Part shown: piece after piece, positions 35,559 through 50,272 of the stretch
How positions within the stretch are numbered: the stretch's first letter is position 1
Layout: the number at the start of each line of letters is the position of its first letter
NCBI RefSeq assembly: GCF_037176765.1
Contig: NC_090034.1
Location: 21,609,375-21,673,374, forward strand
DNA length: 64,000 bases
Origin: Anolis sagrei
Lineage: Eukaryota; Chordata; Lepidosauria; Squamata; Anolidae
Reading direction: 5' to 3'
Program-made: the position numbers and the translations under genes
Notes under the pieces: model-generated
What the model saw: only the letters and a program-made list of their open reading frames with translations
Databases searched by the model: none
Told to the model about the DNA's origin: nothing

Positions 35559-35696
35559 ATGGAGGCCAGTGGCACCACTTCGGCCCCTACGGACAGCACT
35601 GGACAATGGGACGCCTTTCCCCAGAAGAACCTGGAGGCTGTGGACATCGCTGTCTTGGTCCTGTACTTCGTCTTCGTCTTGGGCGTTGGGCTTTGG
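35559..35696 (+). CDS. SLC5A11: SLC5A11 exon 1 (coding)
   Basis: Residues 1-46: extracellular tail with DAFPQKNLE and the start of the first membrane helix ([18 protein letters not shown]). Donor TGG|gtaagg. Confidence 0.9.
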
Positions 35697-38600
35697 GTAA
35701 GGAAGCTCTTTCTCCCTCTCTGAAAATAAGTTTGGGGGACTACATGTTCCATAATCCATCACACATCTCATTGGGATGGATTATGGCAGTTGTAGTCCCC
35801 CTTCTTAAAAAAACTCCCCAGTTTCGGTAATGCTCCAATTGGGGAACCATTATATTTTGGGAGAGACTGTACTCCCCATAATCCACAGTATGGTTGAGAA
35901 TGCTGGGACCATAGTCCCTCCCAAAATATCATCCCCTTCTAGAATATGTAATGATACTGCCTAAGATTATCGTGGACTTGAATGCACACATATATTCAGA
36001 GAGGCAGCTGGATCACAGTTCCCAACATCCCTCTCTGTTCACTGTATTTGATGGAACTGGAGCCCAGCTGTGCCTTAAAAGGCTACAGGAAGCTAAACAG
36101 GGTCAGTCCTGGTAAGGACTTGGATGGGAGATGGTTCTGACATCCGAGTTTCCATAGGCAATGGAAAGGGGTGGTCCAATGCTCATAGCCATTCTATTTA
36201 TTTATTTATTTATTTTATTTATTTATTTATGCGCTTGTATACCGCTAATATCTCAGCCTAAGTCGGCGACTCATTGTGGTTTACAACACTTAAAAAACAG
36301 GTCTCCCAGTTTCCCAATGTGGGAGTTGTTTTGAGATTCCCCATGATGCCTTCCATCTTGACCCTGCTCTATGTTTCCCGCAGTCCATGTGGAAGACCAA
36401 GCGGAGCACCGTGAAGGGCTACTTCCTAGCCGGAGGAGAGATGGTCTGGTGGCCGGTAAGTCGTTTCCAATTGTCAGGAACCCATTTGAGGGTAGTAGAA
36501 TAAGGGTCTTTGTTGGCATGCTTTGTCAGGGGAGTATACACCCCCATTATGCCCTTTTATAACAATTGCGGAAGAAGGTATCCAGTGCCTGTTTGCACAG
36601 TGCTATGAGTGTGCAACAATATGTCTTTTGCAGAGGACATATTGCAAAAGAAGGTATCCAGTGCCTCTTTGCACAATGCTATGAGTGTGCAACAATTTGT
36701 CTTTTTCAGAGGACATATTGCAAAAGAAGGTATTCAGTGCCTCTTTGCACAATGCAATCAATATGTCCTTTTATGGGCATTGCAGAAGAAGATATCCAGT
36801 GCTTTTTTGCACAATGCTACAAGTTTGCAACAACAATATGTCTTTTGCAGAAGACATATTGCAGAAGGAGATATCCAGTGCCTCATTGCACAACGCAATC
36901 AATATGTCCTTTTATGGGCATTGCAGAAAAAGGTATCCTGTGCCTCTTTGCACAATGTTTTGAGTTTGTAACAACAATATGTCTTTTGCAAAAGATATAT
37001 TGCAGGAATAGGTATCCAGTACCTCTTTGCACAATCCTATAAATATGTCCTTTTATGGGCATTACAGAAGAAGGTACCCAATGCTTCTTTGCACAATGCT
37101 ATTAATATGCCATTTTAAGGGCATTGCAGTCTGAACTGGTTCTCCTTTCCGACAGGTGGGAGCTTCCCTGTTTGCCAGCAATGTGGGCAGTGGGCACTTC
37201 ATCGGCTTGGCCGGCTCCGGGGCAGCGTCGGGCATCGCAGCCACGGCCTACGAGTGGAATGTGAGTTGGCCTTTCTTTATGGGGCACTTTCCTTCTTAAA
37301 CAATGAGCTCATGCCCTTTGCTGGTGCATCACCTCATGTTTGGGGATGCTACAACAATATACCATTTTATTGCCACTATGGAAGAAGGTATCTAGTGCCT
37401 CTTTGCACATTGCTATGGGTTTGCAACAGATGGAACCAGAGCTTCCCCATCGAAATCAGACAGAGACTGGGTTAATTCTGGCGGCTGAGTATCTCAGTTT
37501 TTGCAGGATTGACTTTTAGTCTGCTTGCTCGTAGCCAACTCATCACTGCTTCCAAACACAGCTTAAAGTTCTCAGGAATCGCGGTTGTCCCAGGTTCGAG
37601 ACGCAAGAGTAGCTGGGTATCATCTGCATAGTCCATAGATCATGGACTAGCAATCAAGGATAACGAATTGGATTACGACTTTAACTATGAGATGTTCCGG
37701 TCTGTATTGGTGGCCCAATACTATGTATGTATATGTATGTATTTTTATATTTTATTTTATATTTTTAAAGTGAATATTGTATTTTTAAAATGTTGTAAAC
37801 CGCAATGAGTCGCCGCACAGGCTGAGATATTAGCGGTATACAAGTGTACTAAATAAATAAATAAATAAAATAGTGGTAGCACTCTATGCCAAAGCTCCGC
37901 ACCAGTCCAGCAAGTGGTCGGACGTAGATGTTAAATAACAGGGGCGAGAGGATAGCACCCTGGGGAACTCCACAGCAAAGGCCGGAGCTCTCAGAGCTTT
38001 GGCCTGACCACTCCACCCTCTGTCTTCGGTCCCGGAGGAATGAATTGAACCATTTGAGGGCTAAACCTCGTACAGCAGATAGAGCCAATCGATGAGTCAG
38101 CAAGTCATGGTCCACGGTGTCAAATGCAACTGTGAGGTCCAAGAGTACCAATAGTGCTGATCCGCCTCGATCTAACTGATGACGAATTTTGTCAATAATA
38201 GCTACCAAGACAGTCTCTGTCCCATGACCTGAACGAAAGCCTGATTGAAAGGGGTCCAAACCCGCAGTCTCATCTAAGAATTGCTGTAGCTGCCCCGCCA
38301 CTGTCCGTTCAATCACCTTGCCCAGGAACGGAAGGTTTGAAACTGGGCGATAGTTACTAGGTATGGCAGCATCAAGGCTTGGTTTTTTCAGGAGAGGGTG
38401 GACCACTGCTTCTTTAAGGCAATCTGGAAAAATTCCTTGCTCCAAGGAGCTGTTGATGATGTTCTTTAAGGGATCTCGTAGTCCCTCCCAGCACTCCTTA
38501 ACCAACCGGGAGGGGCAAGGATCGAGGAAGCAGGTGGTTGGTCTTGCGGCAGCTAGAGTCTTTTCCAGGTCTTCCATTTCTAATGACACAAAATGTTCGA

Positions 38601-41600
38601 GAAATTGGCCACTAAATGGCCAGGAGGCTTCTAGTTCAATATGCCATTTTATGGGCATTGCAGAAGAAGATATCCAATACCTCTTTGCACAATATTATGG
38701 GTTTGCAACAACAATATGGCACTTTATGAGCATTGTGGAAGAAGGTTTCTAGTGCCCCTTTTCACATTGTTCTGGGTTTCCATCTAGTGCTCTGCCCCTT
38801 TGGCATTGGTCTCCTTGAATGCTTTTGCCCATTTGGGATGTTGTGCATTGCAGAAGGCCTCACTGCTTACTCCATGTTGCTATTTGATGCTGGTATAACT
38901 GAATTGAGGCCAGCATATGTCTTTGATAGGAGTCTAGTCTGTATCTGTTTGCAGTGTGGCCTTGGAGGAGATGTATTGAAGCCATGCCCTTTGTTAGCTG
39001 CATCGCCTCATGTTCGGGATGTGCTTCTTGAGTGCCAATGGGCATGTTGCTACTCGCTCCGAACCCAGTTGGCAAAGGCTGCTTATGCCCTTTGATCCAT
39101 TACTCAACCTCTGAGTGGCTCTTGAATCTCTCTCCCCATTCACTTTGTTCCAGGAAAAAAAACAACAACAAAAAGATACCATTGCATCACCCGAAACACC
39201 TTTTATGGGGTGCGTGGTTTCATGGACTCCTGCCTGCTTTATCCGAAGGCTGCGCTTCAATTGAGTGCCTGGCCCTGGCAAAAAAGTCAAATTTAGTGGC
39301 AGCCAATGATGCAGAAAAAACATTGCAGTCCTTTCATTGATAGATTCCAGCATTCCCATTTGGCAAGTGATAGAATCCAGCTTATTTTATCCTATAGATA
39401 AGACTCTGAGTGCATCTATATTGTACAATTAATGTGATTTGGCAGCCCTTTAACTGCCATGGCACAATGCTGTGGGATCATGGGAACCTTATTATTATTA
39501 TTGGAAACACAACAAAATTATTACACAGCAAACAAGTTCACTATGCTGGTTGTTGTATTGGATCCCACGTCGGACACTTCCCAAGTGTCTAGGATACATT
39601 TCCAAGTGTGTGATGTATTGGCAAATAATGTGTGCAGATCCCAGTAGGGTGGCCTTTTGCAGCTGACAGATGGTAATTTTGTCAGCGGCAATTGTATTTT
39701 AGTCAAGGTCTTTACGCACTGCACCCAGTGTGCCAATCACCACTGGGACCACCTTGACTGGCTTGTGCCAGAGTCTTTGCAGTTCGATCTTTAAATCCTC
39801 GTATCGTGTCAGCTTTTCCAGTTGTTTCTCTTCAATCCTGCTGTTGCCTGGGATTGCATCATCGATGATCCATACTTGGTTTTATTTTATCACGATCATG
39901 AGGTCAGTAGTATTGTGCTCCAAAACTCAGTCAGTTTGAATTCGGAAGTCCCAGGGTAGTTTGATGTGTTTATTCTCTGTAACTTTTTCCAGCTTGTGAT
40001 CCCACCAGTTCTTTGTCGCAGGCAGATGGTATTTGTGACAAGAGTTCCAATGAATCATCTGAGCAACGGTGTTATGCTTCTGCTTGTAGTCTGTCCGCAC
40101 AATGTTCTTGCAGCAGTTTAGGATGTGATCTATTCTTTCATCTGCTTCCTTGCAGAGTCTACACGTGGGATCAATCGTCAACTTTTCAATTCTGGCTTTG
40201 ATGGCATACGTTCTAATGTAAACTCTGCTTCCTTGCAGAGTTTACACTTGGGATCTTCTTGTTGTTGTTATTATTATCTAAAAAAAGAAACTCAAAGCGG
40301 CTCACAATAAAACCAATACAGTACCAATAATTTGTCAAGATTTTTAGCCTTCTCTTCTGCATAGGGCTAGTGGCTCAGCAAACTGCAAAGCCCATCATTC
40401 TGTATAATTCCCAGGCACCTCTGTATCTGTGAACTTTCAGGCTAAAGTGTAAACTACTTATTCGGGGATTGTTGTCATTGTGTGCTTTCAAGTAATTTCC
40501 AAGTTATGGTGAGTTTTCTTGTCAAGATTTGTTCAAAAGAGGGAGGGGTTGACCTTACCTTCCCCTATGGCTAATGCGACTAATGCGACTTGCCTAGGGG
40601 TCACCAAATGGCTTTCTATGCTTAAGTGGGGAGTCATAGTCTAAGACTCGAACCTTGGCTCCGGATGTTGAACACAAGGTGATTAAAGTTAGACCATTTC
40701 TCAAACCTTAGAAGCGATCTTTCAGCCAAGAACTTCAAGGTGTTGTTGTTGCTATTTTTCTGCAACAGAGAAATCCTTATTTGATGTCCATGCAAGCTTG
40801 ATGCTGTCAGGTAGAAAAATGCTGTATTAGATAGGAATGCATTGCATAGACCTCCAGTGTGGAAAAATACAATTCTAATGCACATGTGTTCACAGCACAG
40901 TCCACTGTAGGGTTAAGAAAAGCAAAGCTGCTAGTTTTTTTTTCTCTCTGGAGGGAGAAATGTTCTCTGCCATCTTAGATAGCTTGCTATGATCTCTCTT
41001 CATCTGCAATCCATCACCATCCTCATTGTTTGAGTGTCTTCCTATGGTTGTGAGTATCTCTGTATACTGATAGTAGACATGTAAACAGTTGTATATAGCA
41101 GTGACAGAAGAATAAACCCCCAAAGGTGTGTGGATGAAAGCCAAAGATCAAGTGTGCTTATTCAAGCAGTGAGCTACTGTCCAAGGTCAGAGGCTGTGCT
41201 ATAAAATCTCTGCTGTGACCAAGACTCTGCAGTGTTTTGGATCAGAAGTAACTGCTTGACTTTGAGACACTCCGTCCCATTGCGCAGCTGAAAGAGGCCA
41301 CGAGAGGAGAAATTAATGTGTCTACCTAGCAGGGGTGTTGTGTGTGGTTTACTCTCCTTTCTACCTCCACAACAGATGCACTTAGGACTACCCATTAAAT
41401 CTGAATGGGGTAGTTGGAACCTTCTTTGTGATATATATTTATATCTTTTTAAGTGAACCTAGTGCAGAGCAGAGTGGAGGGTGAGTCCTGGCTCCCAAAG
41501 CAGCATCCTGGCGCCGGCTTTCCCTCTGATGTGTCCATTGTTTCCTTCCTCAGGGCATGTTCTGTGTCTTGGTGATGGCCTGGCTGTTCCTTCCTATCTA

Positions 41601-44600
41601 CATCGCAGCCGGGGTGAGTACTCAGTCTTTACTTACATACTTACTCCTTACAGCAATAGGGTACATTTCAAATGAGCCAACAATCTGGTTTGAATGCCAA
41701 CAGAACCTCAATTTGGACTCCTGTTTACATGGATGAAGAGGACAAAGGGGTCGGAGAATGGGGACGGGCGCTTCTCAGGGTCATGTCAAGTTTCCTAACA
41801 TTTCATAGAGGAACAACAAGACATGAGTGCTGTTATTACTGATAATAATAATAACACTGCCCAACACACATTTTGGTACCTTCATTGTTAGTCTTGTGTC
41901 TGCAGTTTTTGCAGTTGCTGATTGCAAAAATGGCACCAGTTTTCCCCTATCACCTTAGCTTTTGAGATACAGACCATATGCCATCTATCAGTTGCCTATA
42001 GAAAACCACAATAATTATAATATCTAAGAAACTGGAGCCAATGTGGTATATTCAATGCAATTTTCTGAATCGAATACCTCAGGAAAAGGCTTAAAAACCT
42101 AGACACTAAGGCACTATGAAAAAAAGATATTAGTCTATGTTGTTGTTGTTGTTTGTTGTTGTTGTTCAAGCCATTATTATTATTAATTTCAGCTACTCCT
42201 GAATTACTTGAGTGCAAAGGCAACTGCTGAGTTATTTGAGTGCAATTACGCCTCTTGAGTTACATGAGCACAACAATTGCTGAATTACTTTGAGCTCCAT
42301 TTCTGCTGCTGAATTATTGGAATGCATTTGTTGCTGCTGAAATATTTGAGTCCAAATGCAACTGCTGCATTACATCAGCATAACTGTGGGAGTTGCACCA
42401 TGTGTTCAATTGCTAAGATACTGTCGTGCAATCACCGCTGTTGAGTTACACTGGTGCAATTGCTACTTACTAGGTTGCAATTACCACCTTTGAGCTGCAT
42501 GAGCACCATCATTACCACTGAATTGTTTGGTGTCTTTTAATAGTGATTTATGTCTTATTTTAACGATGTTGTATCCTGCCTCAAGAGTACAGGAAGAGAC
42601 AGGTAATAAATTAATAATAATAATAATAATAATCATCATCATCATCATCATCATTATCAACACCATCATCATTTCCAGGTGACCACCATGCCGGAGTACT
42701 TGCAGCGGCGCTTTGGCGGCAAACGGATCCAGATCTTCTTAGCCATCCTCTACTTGTTTATCTATATATTCACCAAAATCTCAGTAAGTAAGGAGACGGC
42801 GAGAGGAGACAGAACAGAACTGGCTTGGAAAGAGTAGGTCCCACTTAGGCCTGATATTTACATATATTTGCATACCTTTGCATATATTTGCATATATCAT
42901 GGGGGGCTGTGGTAGACCAAGAGAGGCAAGGAGGAAAGGAAAGTCTGCAATGGAGTCTGTTCTGCAAAGACTTCGTTGCTGTGAGGCTGAGAGACTGTGA
43001 CTTGTCAATGGAATTGTATGGCCGAGATGAGGGTCTCATCTTTACCTATACTATATATAAATATAATATAGTTAAAGGCAGGTAAAGGTTTTCCCCTGAC
43101 ATTAAGTCCAGTTGTGTCAGACTCTGGGGGTTGGTGCTCATCTCCATTTCTAAGCCAAAGAGCCGACATTGTCCGTAGACACCTCCAAGGTCATGTGGCC
43201 AGCATGACTGCATGGAGCACTGTTACATTCCCGCTGGAGTGGTACCTATTGATCTACTCACATTTGCATGTTTTTGAACTGCTAGGTTGATAGAAGCTGG
43301 GGCTGACAGCAGGAACTCACGCCACTCGCTGGATTCAAACCTGCCACCTTTCGGCCAACAAGTTTAGCAGCTCAGCAGTTTAACCCACTGCACCTTCGGG
43401 GGCTCCAAAATATAATATAGTATTATATTATATATATCAAATTGAAGCAGTAGGGAATAATTGGACTGGGAGCAATGAAACCAGGCTTCCCTCAGCTCTT
43501 GGGCAAGTCACACTCTCTCAGTCTCAAAGGAAGGCAATCTTTCCAAGGAAACCATATTGGAATCACACAGCAACAACTGCAGAGTTGTCAAAGGCCTTCA
43601 TGGCCAGAATCACTGGGTTGCTGTGAGTTTTTCGTGCTGAATGGCCATGTTCCAGAAGCATTCTCTCCTGACGTTTTGCCTACATCTGTGGCTAATAGTA
43701 TCTTCAGAAATTCTCCTGGAAGTGAAGCAAGCTTGAATAGCATCGAGTAGCCATGAAGCTGCAAAGTCAATCAGTGAGGGTACCTGCATAGAGGTCGCCT
43801 GGCTGTTGTTGCCTAGAGGCATCCTCCACTTGGGAAGTGTTAACTGGCACTTGGTTGTTTGCTGTCTGCAGTTCCCCTGTTGCTGAATAGTGTTCTTTAT
43901 TTACTGTCTTGATTCTGATCCTCACTGATTGACTTTGCAGCTTCATGGCTACTCATGCCATTCAAGCGTGCAAATTGCAACATTCACACTTGCTTTAAAC
44001 AGACAAGGGTTCTGTCTCCCACCCTGGACATTATTCCACAGGTATATACACACTCCACTTGACTCAGTAGCAACAATATCTCTGAAGATCCCAGCCACAG
44101 GTGCAAGTGAAACATCAGGAGAGAATACTACTGGAACATGGCTATACAGTCCGGAAAACTCACAGCAACCCAGTGATTCCGGCCATGAAAGCCTTCAACA
44201 ATAATATATTATGATATATTGTTATAAGTTATATATTATACATATTGGATTGAAGCAGTAGGGCATAACTGGGCTAGGATCAATGCGACCAGGCTTCAAA
44301 TTCACCCTCAGCTCTTCAGCAAGTCACACTCTCTCAGCCTGAAAAGGACTGTAAAGGCCCTCTTTTGTTGACACAGCCTTTAAAAAACCTTATGAGAGTC
44401 AGACAGCAACAGTAACAAAGCCAATTGAAAGTCGTTTGTATATTTCATCTCGAGTTGTGCAAAAGAAACCTGCTGACACTGTTTCCAAACCGATTGCCCA
44501 ATCCAGGGCAATTTCATTATCCAGAAAGGTTAATTGCCTGTGAATCTGAACCTAGAACTGTGGGAATTAAAATAAGCATGGGATTTCCCCCCTCTACCTG

Positions 44601-46325
44601 AAATTGAGCATATAGTTCTCCCTGGTGGTCTCCCATCCAAATACTAACCAGGGCTGGCCCTGCTTAGCATCCAGTTTTCTATAGAGATTTCTTAGACAAG
44701 GAAGACTCAGAGGTGGTTTCCCCAGACCTTCTGAATTAGAGACTACAGTTTTCCTTGGCGGTCTCCCATCCAAATCCTAACCAGGGCCGACCCTGCTTAG
44801 CATCCAAGATCGGACCCATTCTGAAACCTTTAGGGTCTTAATCCACAAAATGTAAACTCAGTTTATCCTCCTCAACCGTTGGGCTTTATTAAAAGAAATT
44901 CCTTTGGTAAGTGTTGGTGAATAACCGGACTTGCTGGCATTCAAGGTATGCCCGATTGTGAAACGGTGCAAAAAACCCCATACAAGCCAGACTTCCTTGT
45001 GGCCTATTGTTTCCTATTGCTTCCTTGTTTTCTCCTCTAATCATCGTGCAAAATTATTACTGTAAATCCCTTGTTTTGCACAGGGCATGTGGGGGAATCA
45101 AATCTGACCTTTAGTGCCCTTTGTGTTGTGTCATTCCATCAATGAAAAAAAATCAATGAAAAAGCATGTTTTGTCCCAGGCGTGGGCAAACTTTGGACCT
45201 CCAAATGTTTTGGACTTCAGCTCCCACAATTCCTAACAGCCTCGGGCCCTTTCCTTTTTCCCCTGACCGCTTAGCATTCAGTCTTTGAAAATTCTAGACT
45301 AAGGATGAGCTGCAATAATGCAACAATGCCCTCGTCTCATCCTCCAGGTCGACATGTACGCGGGGGCCCTGTTCATCCAGCAGGCCTTGCACTGGGATCT
45401 CTATGTGGCGGTCATCGGCTTGCTGGTCATCACGGCTATTTACACCGTGGCAGGTAGGTCTGAACCCAAGTATTTGGGTGTGTGTGTGTGTGTGTATGTG
45501 TGTGTGTGTGTGTGAAGAGTCCACTGCTCAGCTTTGGTAGCCTTTAAATGGTGAATTGTCCCATTGGATGTCTGTCTTTGGCCCTCTATTCTTTCATGGA
45601 AGAGGGTAGGACTAGATGGCCTCTGGATACCCCTTCAAACTCTATGAATTAATGCCAGTGGGGCAGTCAATCCAGTCCAAGTTTTGAAGTCCTCTCCAAG
45701 ATTGGAATAATACCTGGGGTGGGTTCACTGCCTCTCGGACATGGGATCCTACCATAAATATATTATTATTATTTCTATGTTATTATTATTATTGCTATTC
45801 TATTATTATTGCTATTCTATTCTTATTCTTATTCTTATTCTTATTGCTATTATAATTATTATATTATGGCTATAATAATTATAATAGCCATAATAATAAT
45901 AAGAAGAAGAAGAAGAAGAAGAATAGAATAGCAATAATATAATAATAGCAATAATAATAATATTGCTGTATTATTATTATTATTATTATTATTATTGCTA
46001 TTATTATCCCTTCAAGGTTGAAGGCAAAGGGGAGCTGGTTAAGCCTATCATCATCCTCATATGTTATTATTATTATTGTTGTTGTTTTATTGCTATTATT
46101 ATTATTATTATTATTATTATTGGGTTGTTGTAGGTTTTTTTGGGCTATATGGTCATGGTCTAGAGGCATTCTCTCCTGACGTTTTGCCTGCATCTATGGC
46201 AAGCATCCTCAGAGGTAGTGAGGATGCTTGCCATAGATGCAGGCGAAATGTCAGGAGAGATTGCCTCTAGACCATGGCCATACAACAACCCAGTGATTCC
46301 GGCCATGAAAGCCTTCGATAATACA

Positions 46326-46366
<41 letters not shown>

Positions 46367-46818
46367 GGCTGAAGGCAGGATACAACATAGATGCTGTCAA
46401 TATTTATTTTTATCCTGCTTTTATCTCTTTAATTAATACACATTAAAACATATATATTAGGACTAGGACGCAGAGCAATGGCTTCAAACTACAGGACAGG
46501 AGATTCCATCTGAACATTAGGAAGAACTTCCTGACTGTGAGAGCTGTTCAACATTGGAACTCTCTGCCCCGGAGTGTGGTGGAGGCTCCTTCTATGGAGG
46601 TTTTTAAACAGAGGCTGGATGGCCATCTGTTGGGGCTGCTTTGAACATGATTTTCCTGCTTCTTGGCAGAGGGTTGGACTGGATGGCCCATGAAGTCTCT
46701 TCCAACTCTAGGATTCTATGATTCTAAAGACATAGACCTTCCCTCGACATTATTATTGCCTGCTAGGCATTTGGCAAAGAGGAGCTGGTTAAGCCTATTA
46801 TTATTATTATTATTATTA

Positions 46819-46862
<44 letters not shown>

Positions 46863-49792
46863 TATTATCGTTTGTTGTTACATTATTATTATTATTATTA
46901 TTATTATTTCCCCAGACCTTGGTTCTCTATATGGGGAGGTGGTAGCCCTAATGGCAAAAGACCCCTAAGACAGCCTTTCTAGCAAAAGTGTAGCATAGAA
47001 TAACTGACTTTGGAGGAGAAAGAGGACATAAAGCAATATGGAATGGTCAAGGGAAGACAAGATGTATGTGGACATTGGTCCGGCTCAGTCCAGACCTTGA
47101 CCCATGGATTTTGTCCCTGGTTTATGGAGCTTTATATGGTTTCTGCAGACCCACAACTCTCCCCAGACCCGAACATAAGCCTTTCCCATTTCTTTCCGGT
47201 CTCTCTGCAGGTGGTCTGGCGGCGGTCATCTATACCGACACCCTGCAGACGGTCATCATGCTGGCCGGAGCACTGACCCTCATGGGATTCAGTGAGTGCC
47301 TTTGAGGAGGGAGGCTTTTTATTCAGGGCAATAAAGAGAGTAGAATATATGGAATGTACTTGAAAACGTTTGTCTCGAGAATCCTAGTCCGATTGGGAAA
47401 TTTGGGGAAGGGAATTTCACAGTGGAATAGAGTGCCTTGGAGTCTCTTTCTTTTTAAATAGAGATCAAATGGTCATCTGTCAGGAGGGCTTTGATTATGC
47501 TTTCCTGCTTGGCAGAATGGGGCTGAGGTAGATGGCCTTTAGAATTTCCTCCCGCTCTATGATTTTGAAGCCCTATTTTTCTATGAACCTTTATGAGGTT
47601 GGATGGCCATCTGTTGGGAGAGCTTCCGTTGTGTCTTCCTGTCTGGCAGAAGGGGGCTGGACTGGGTGGCCTTTGGGGCTTCCTCTGTTCTATGATCTTA
47701 AATCCCTATTTCTCCCCATAACCTTCCAATATCTATGAGGTTGGATGGCCATCTGTTAAGAGGGCTTTGATTGTGCTTGCATGGCAGAAGGGGGTTGGAC
47801 TGGGTGGCCATTGGGGTTTTCTCCATTTCTAAGATTCTAAGGGCTGATGTCTCTATGAACCTGAGGTTGGATGGCTATTTGTTAGGAGGGCTTTGATTGT
47901 GCTTGCATGGCAGAAGGGGGTTGGACTGAATGGCCATTTGTGGTTTCCCCCACTTTAGGATTTGAAAGCCCTATTTCTCTTCATTAATCTTTTAACGTGT
48001 ATGAGATTGGATGGTCATCTGTTGGCAGGGATTGGATTGTGCTTTCCTGTCTTGCAGACAAGGGCTAGACTAGATGACCTTTGGGGTTTTCTCCAGATCT
48101 AGGATTCTGAAGCTCTATTTCTCTATGAACCTTTATGAGGTTGGATGATCATTTGTTGGGAAGGATTGGATTGTGCTTTCCTGTCTGACAAATTGGGGCT
48201 GAACTGGATGGCCTTTGGGTTTCCTCTGAAGCCCTGTTTCTCTATGAACCATTAAGAGGTTGGATGATCATCTGTTGGGTGGAAGGGAGCTGGACTGGAT
48301 GACCTTTGAGTTTCCCTCCAACTCTAGAAATGGAAAGCCCTATTTCTATGAATCTTGGCCATCTGACTATGAGGTCAGATGACCATCTGTCGGGAGAAAT
48401 GGGAGGAGGGTTTGCATTGGATTGTGTTGACTTCCCCTCTGCCTTCCTAGGTTTTGCCAAAGTCGGAGGGCTGGATGACTTGCAGAAGCGGTACTTCCAG
48501 GCGATCACTACTAACCGGGACAAGAACAGCACTTGCGGGCTGCCCAGGGAGGACTCCTTCCACATTTTCCGGGACCCGGTGACCTCCGACCTTCCCTGGC
48601 CAGGGGTCCTGGTGGGGATGACCATCCCTTCCCTGTGGTACTGGTGCACGGACCAGGTAGAGCCTCCTTCCATGGGTTTGCAATGGGATCAGGCCCAGGT
48701 TTAATGCCATAAGAGCAATAATACCGTGCCATGATGCTGCAAGGAGATCCTATTGCTTGCCAACCCTCCCAGTATCAACGTGATGCATTAAAAGGACCTT
48801 GCCATGATAGTCAGAGTGTATCTTATTGCTTGCAGCCCTTTCCATGTTAATAATGTTAACAGGACCATTTTCCATGTTGATATCATGACATTGATAGGAC
48901 CATGCCATAACTTTGGGAGCAGATGTCAGTATCATTGCATCAATAGAACAATGATATTAGGAGCATAAATAGGACCATCATCTGTAGCCGTCTTAAAAAC
49001 CTAGATAGAGAAATGGGAGGAGGGTTTGCATGTTTGCAAAGAAGGGAACGGGAGACCCAAACCCTTTCTAATAGGCCTCTCAGGTGCCTCTTCCTTTTCC
49101 GGCAGGTCATTGTGCAGAGGTCCCTGGCGGCCAAGAGCCTGCCCCACGCCAAAGGGGGGGCTCTCTTGGCCTCCTACCTGAAGATCCTGCCGCTCTTCAT
49201 GATGGTCTTCCCTGGCATGATCAGCCGCATCCTCTTCCCAGGTGAGACCCCAAGACAGAGGAGTTTGCAACCATTGGGATTTTGCAGTAAAGTTATCTTA
49301 TGTGGATTCCCCAGATCCCAAAGAGTCAGGCGCCTTGACCTTTAGGGCCACGGAGGTCATTCCCACCACAAATAAGTTCCTGGTCCTCTTTGTTTTGTGT
49401 TCCCATCTCCTCGCAGATCTGGTTGCCTGCGCCGATCCGGAAATCTGCCGACGCATCTGCAACAACCCTGCCGGCTGCTCCGACATCGCCTATCCCAAGC
49501 TGGTCATTGAGCTCCTGCCGATCGGTGAAGGGAATGGGGGGAAGCTGTGGGCATTTCCTGGGAAGGAGGGAACACAAGCCAGGATGGCCATCTGTCGGGA
49601 GGGCTTGGATGGTGACTCCTCACCTGGCAGAATGGGGTTGGACTGGGTGGCCTTCAGGGTCCCTTCCAACACTAGGGTTCTATAAACAGCCTGGATGGCC
49701 ATCTGTCAAGAGGGCGTTGATTGTGCTTTTCCTGCCTGGCAGAATGGGGTTGGAATGGGTGACCTTTGGGGTCCCTTCCAACTCTAGGATTC

Positions 49793-49831
<39 letters not shown>

Positions 49832-49940
49832 GCAGGGACTGGATGGGCATTTGTCAGGAGGACATTGATTGTGCTTTCCCTGCCTGACAGAATGGGGTTT
49901 GACTGGATGGTCTTTGGGGTCCCTTCCAACTCTAGGATTC

Positions 49941-49982
<42 letters not shown>

Positions 49983-50090
49983 GCAGGGACTGGATGGGCA
50001 TCTGTCAGGAGGACTTTAATTGTGCTTTCCCTGCCTGGCAGAATGGGGTTCGACTAGATGGTCTTGGGGTCTCTTCCAATTCTAGGATTC

Positions 50091-50135
<45 letters not shown>

Positions 50136-50233
50136 GCAGGCTCTGGATGGGCATCTGTCAAGGAGGGCTTTGATTGTGCTTTTCCTGTCTGGCGGAATGG
50201 GGTTTGACTTGATGGCCTTCAGGTCCCTTCCAA

Positions 50234-50272
<39 letters not shown>

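Noticed and set aside
36560-37135. CRISPR-like regular repeats
   Set aside because: Units tandemly abut without distinct spacers, the genome is vertebrate, and the unit is a degenerate minisatellite.
40906-41374. Solo LTR fossil
   Set aside because: Ends and AATAAA are suggestive, but no clear target duplication or second copy is seen; left as a low-confidence note.
44610-44815. Functional 5S rRNA genes
   Set aside because: Only the 3' half is present and diverged; the internal promoter is incomplete and there is no terminator T run.
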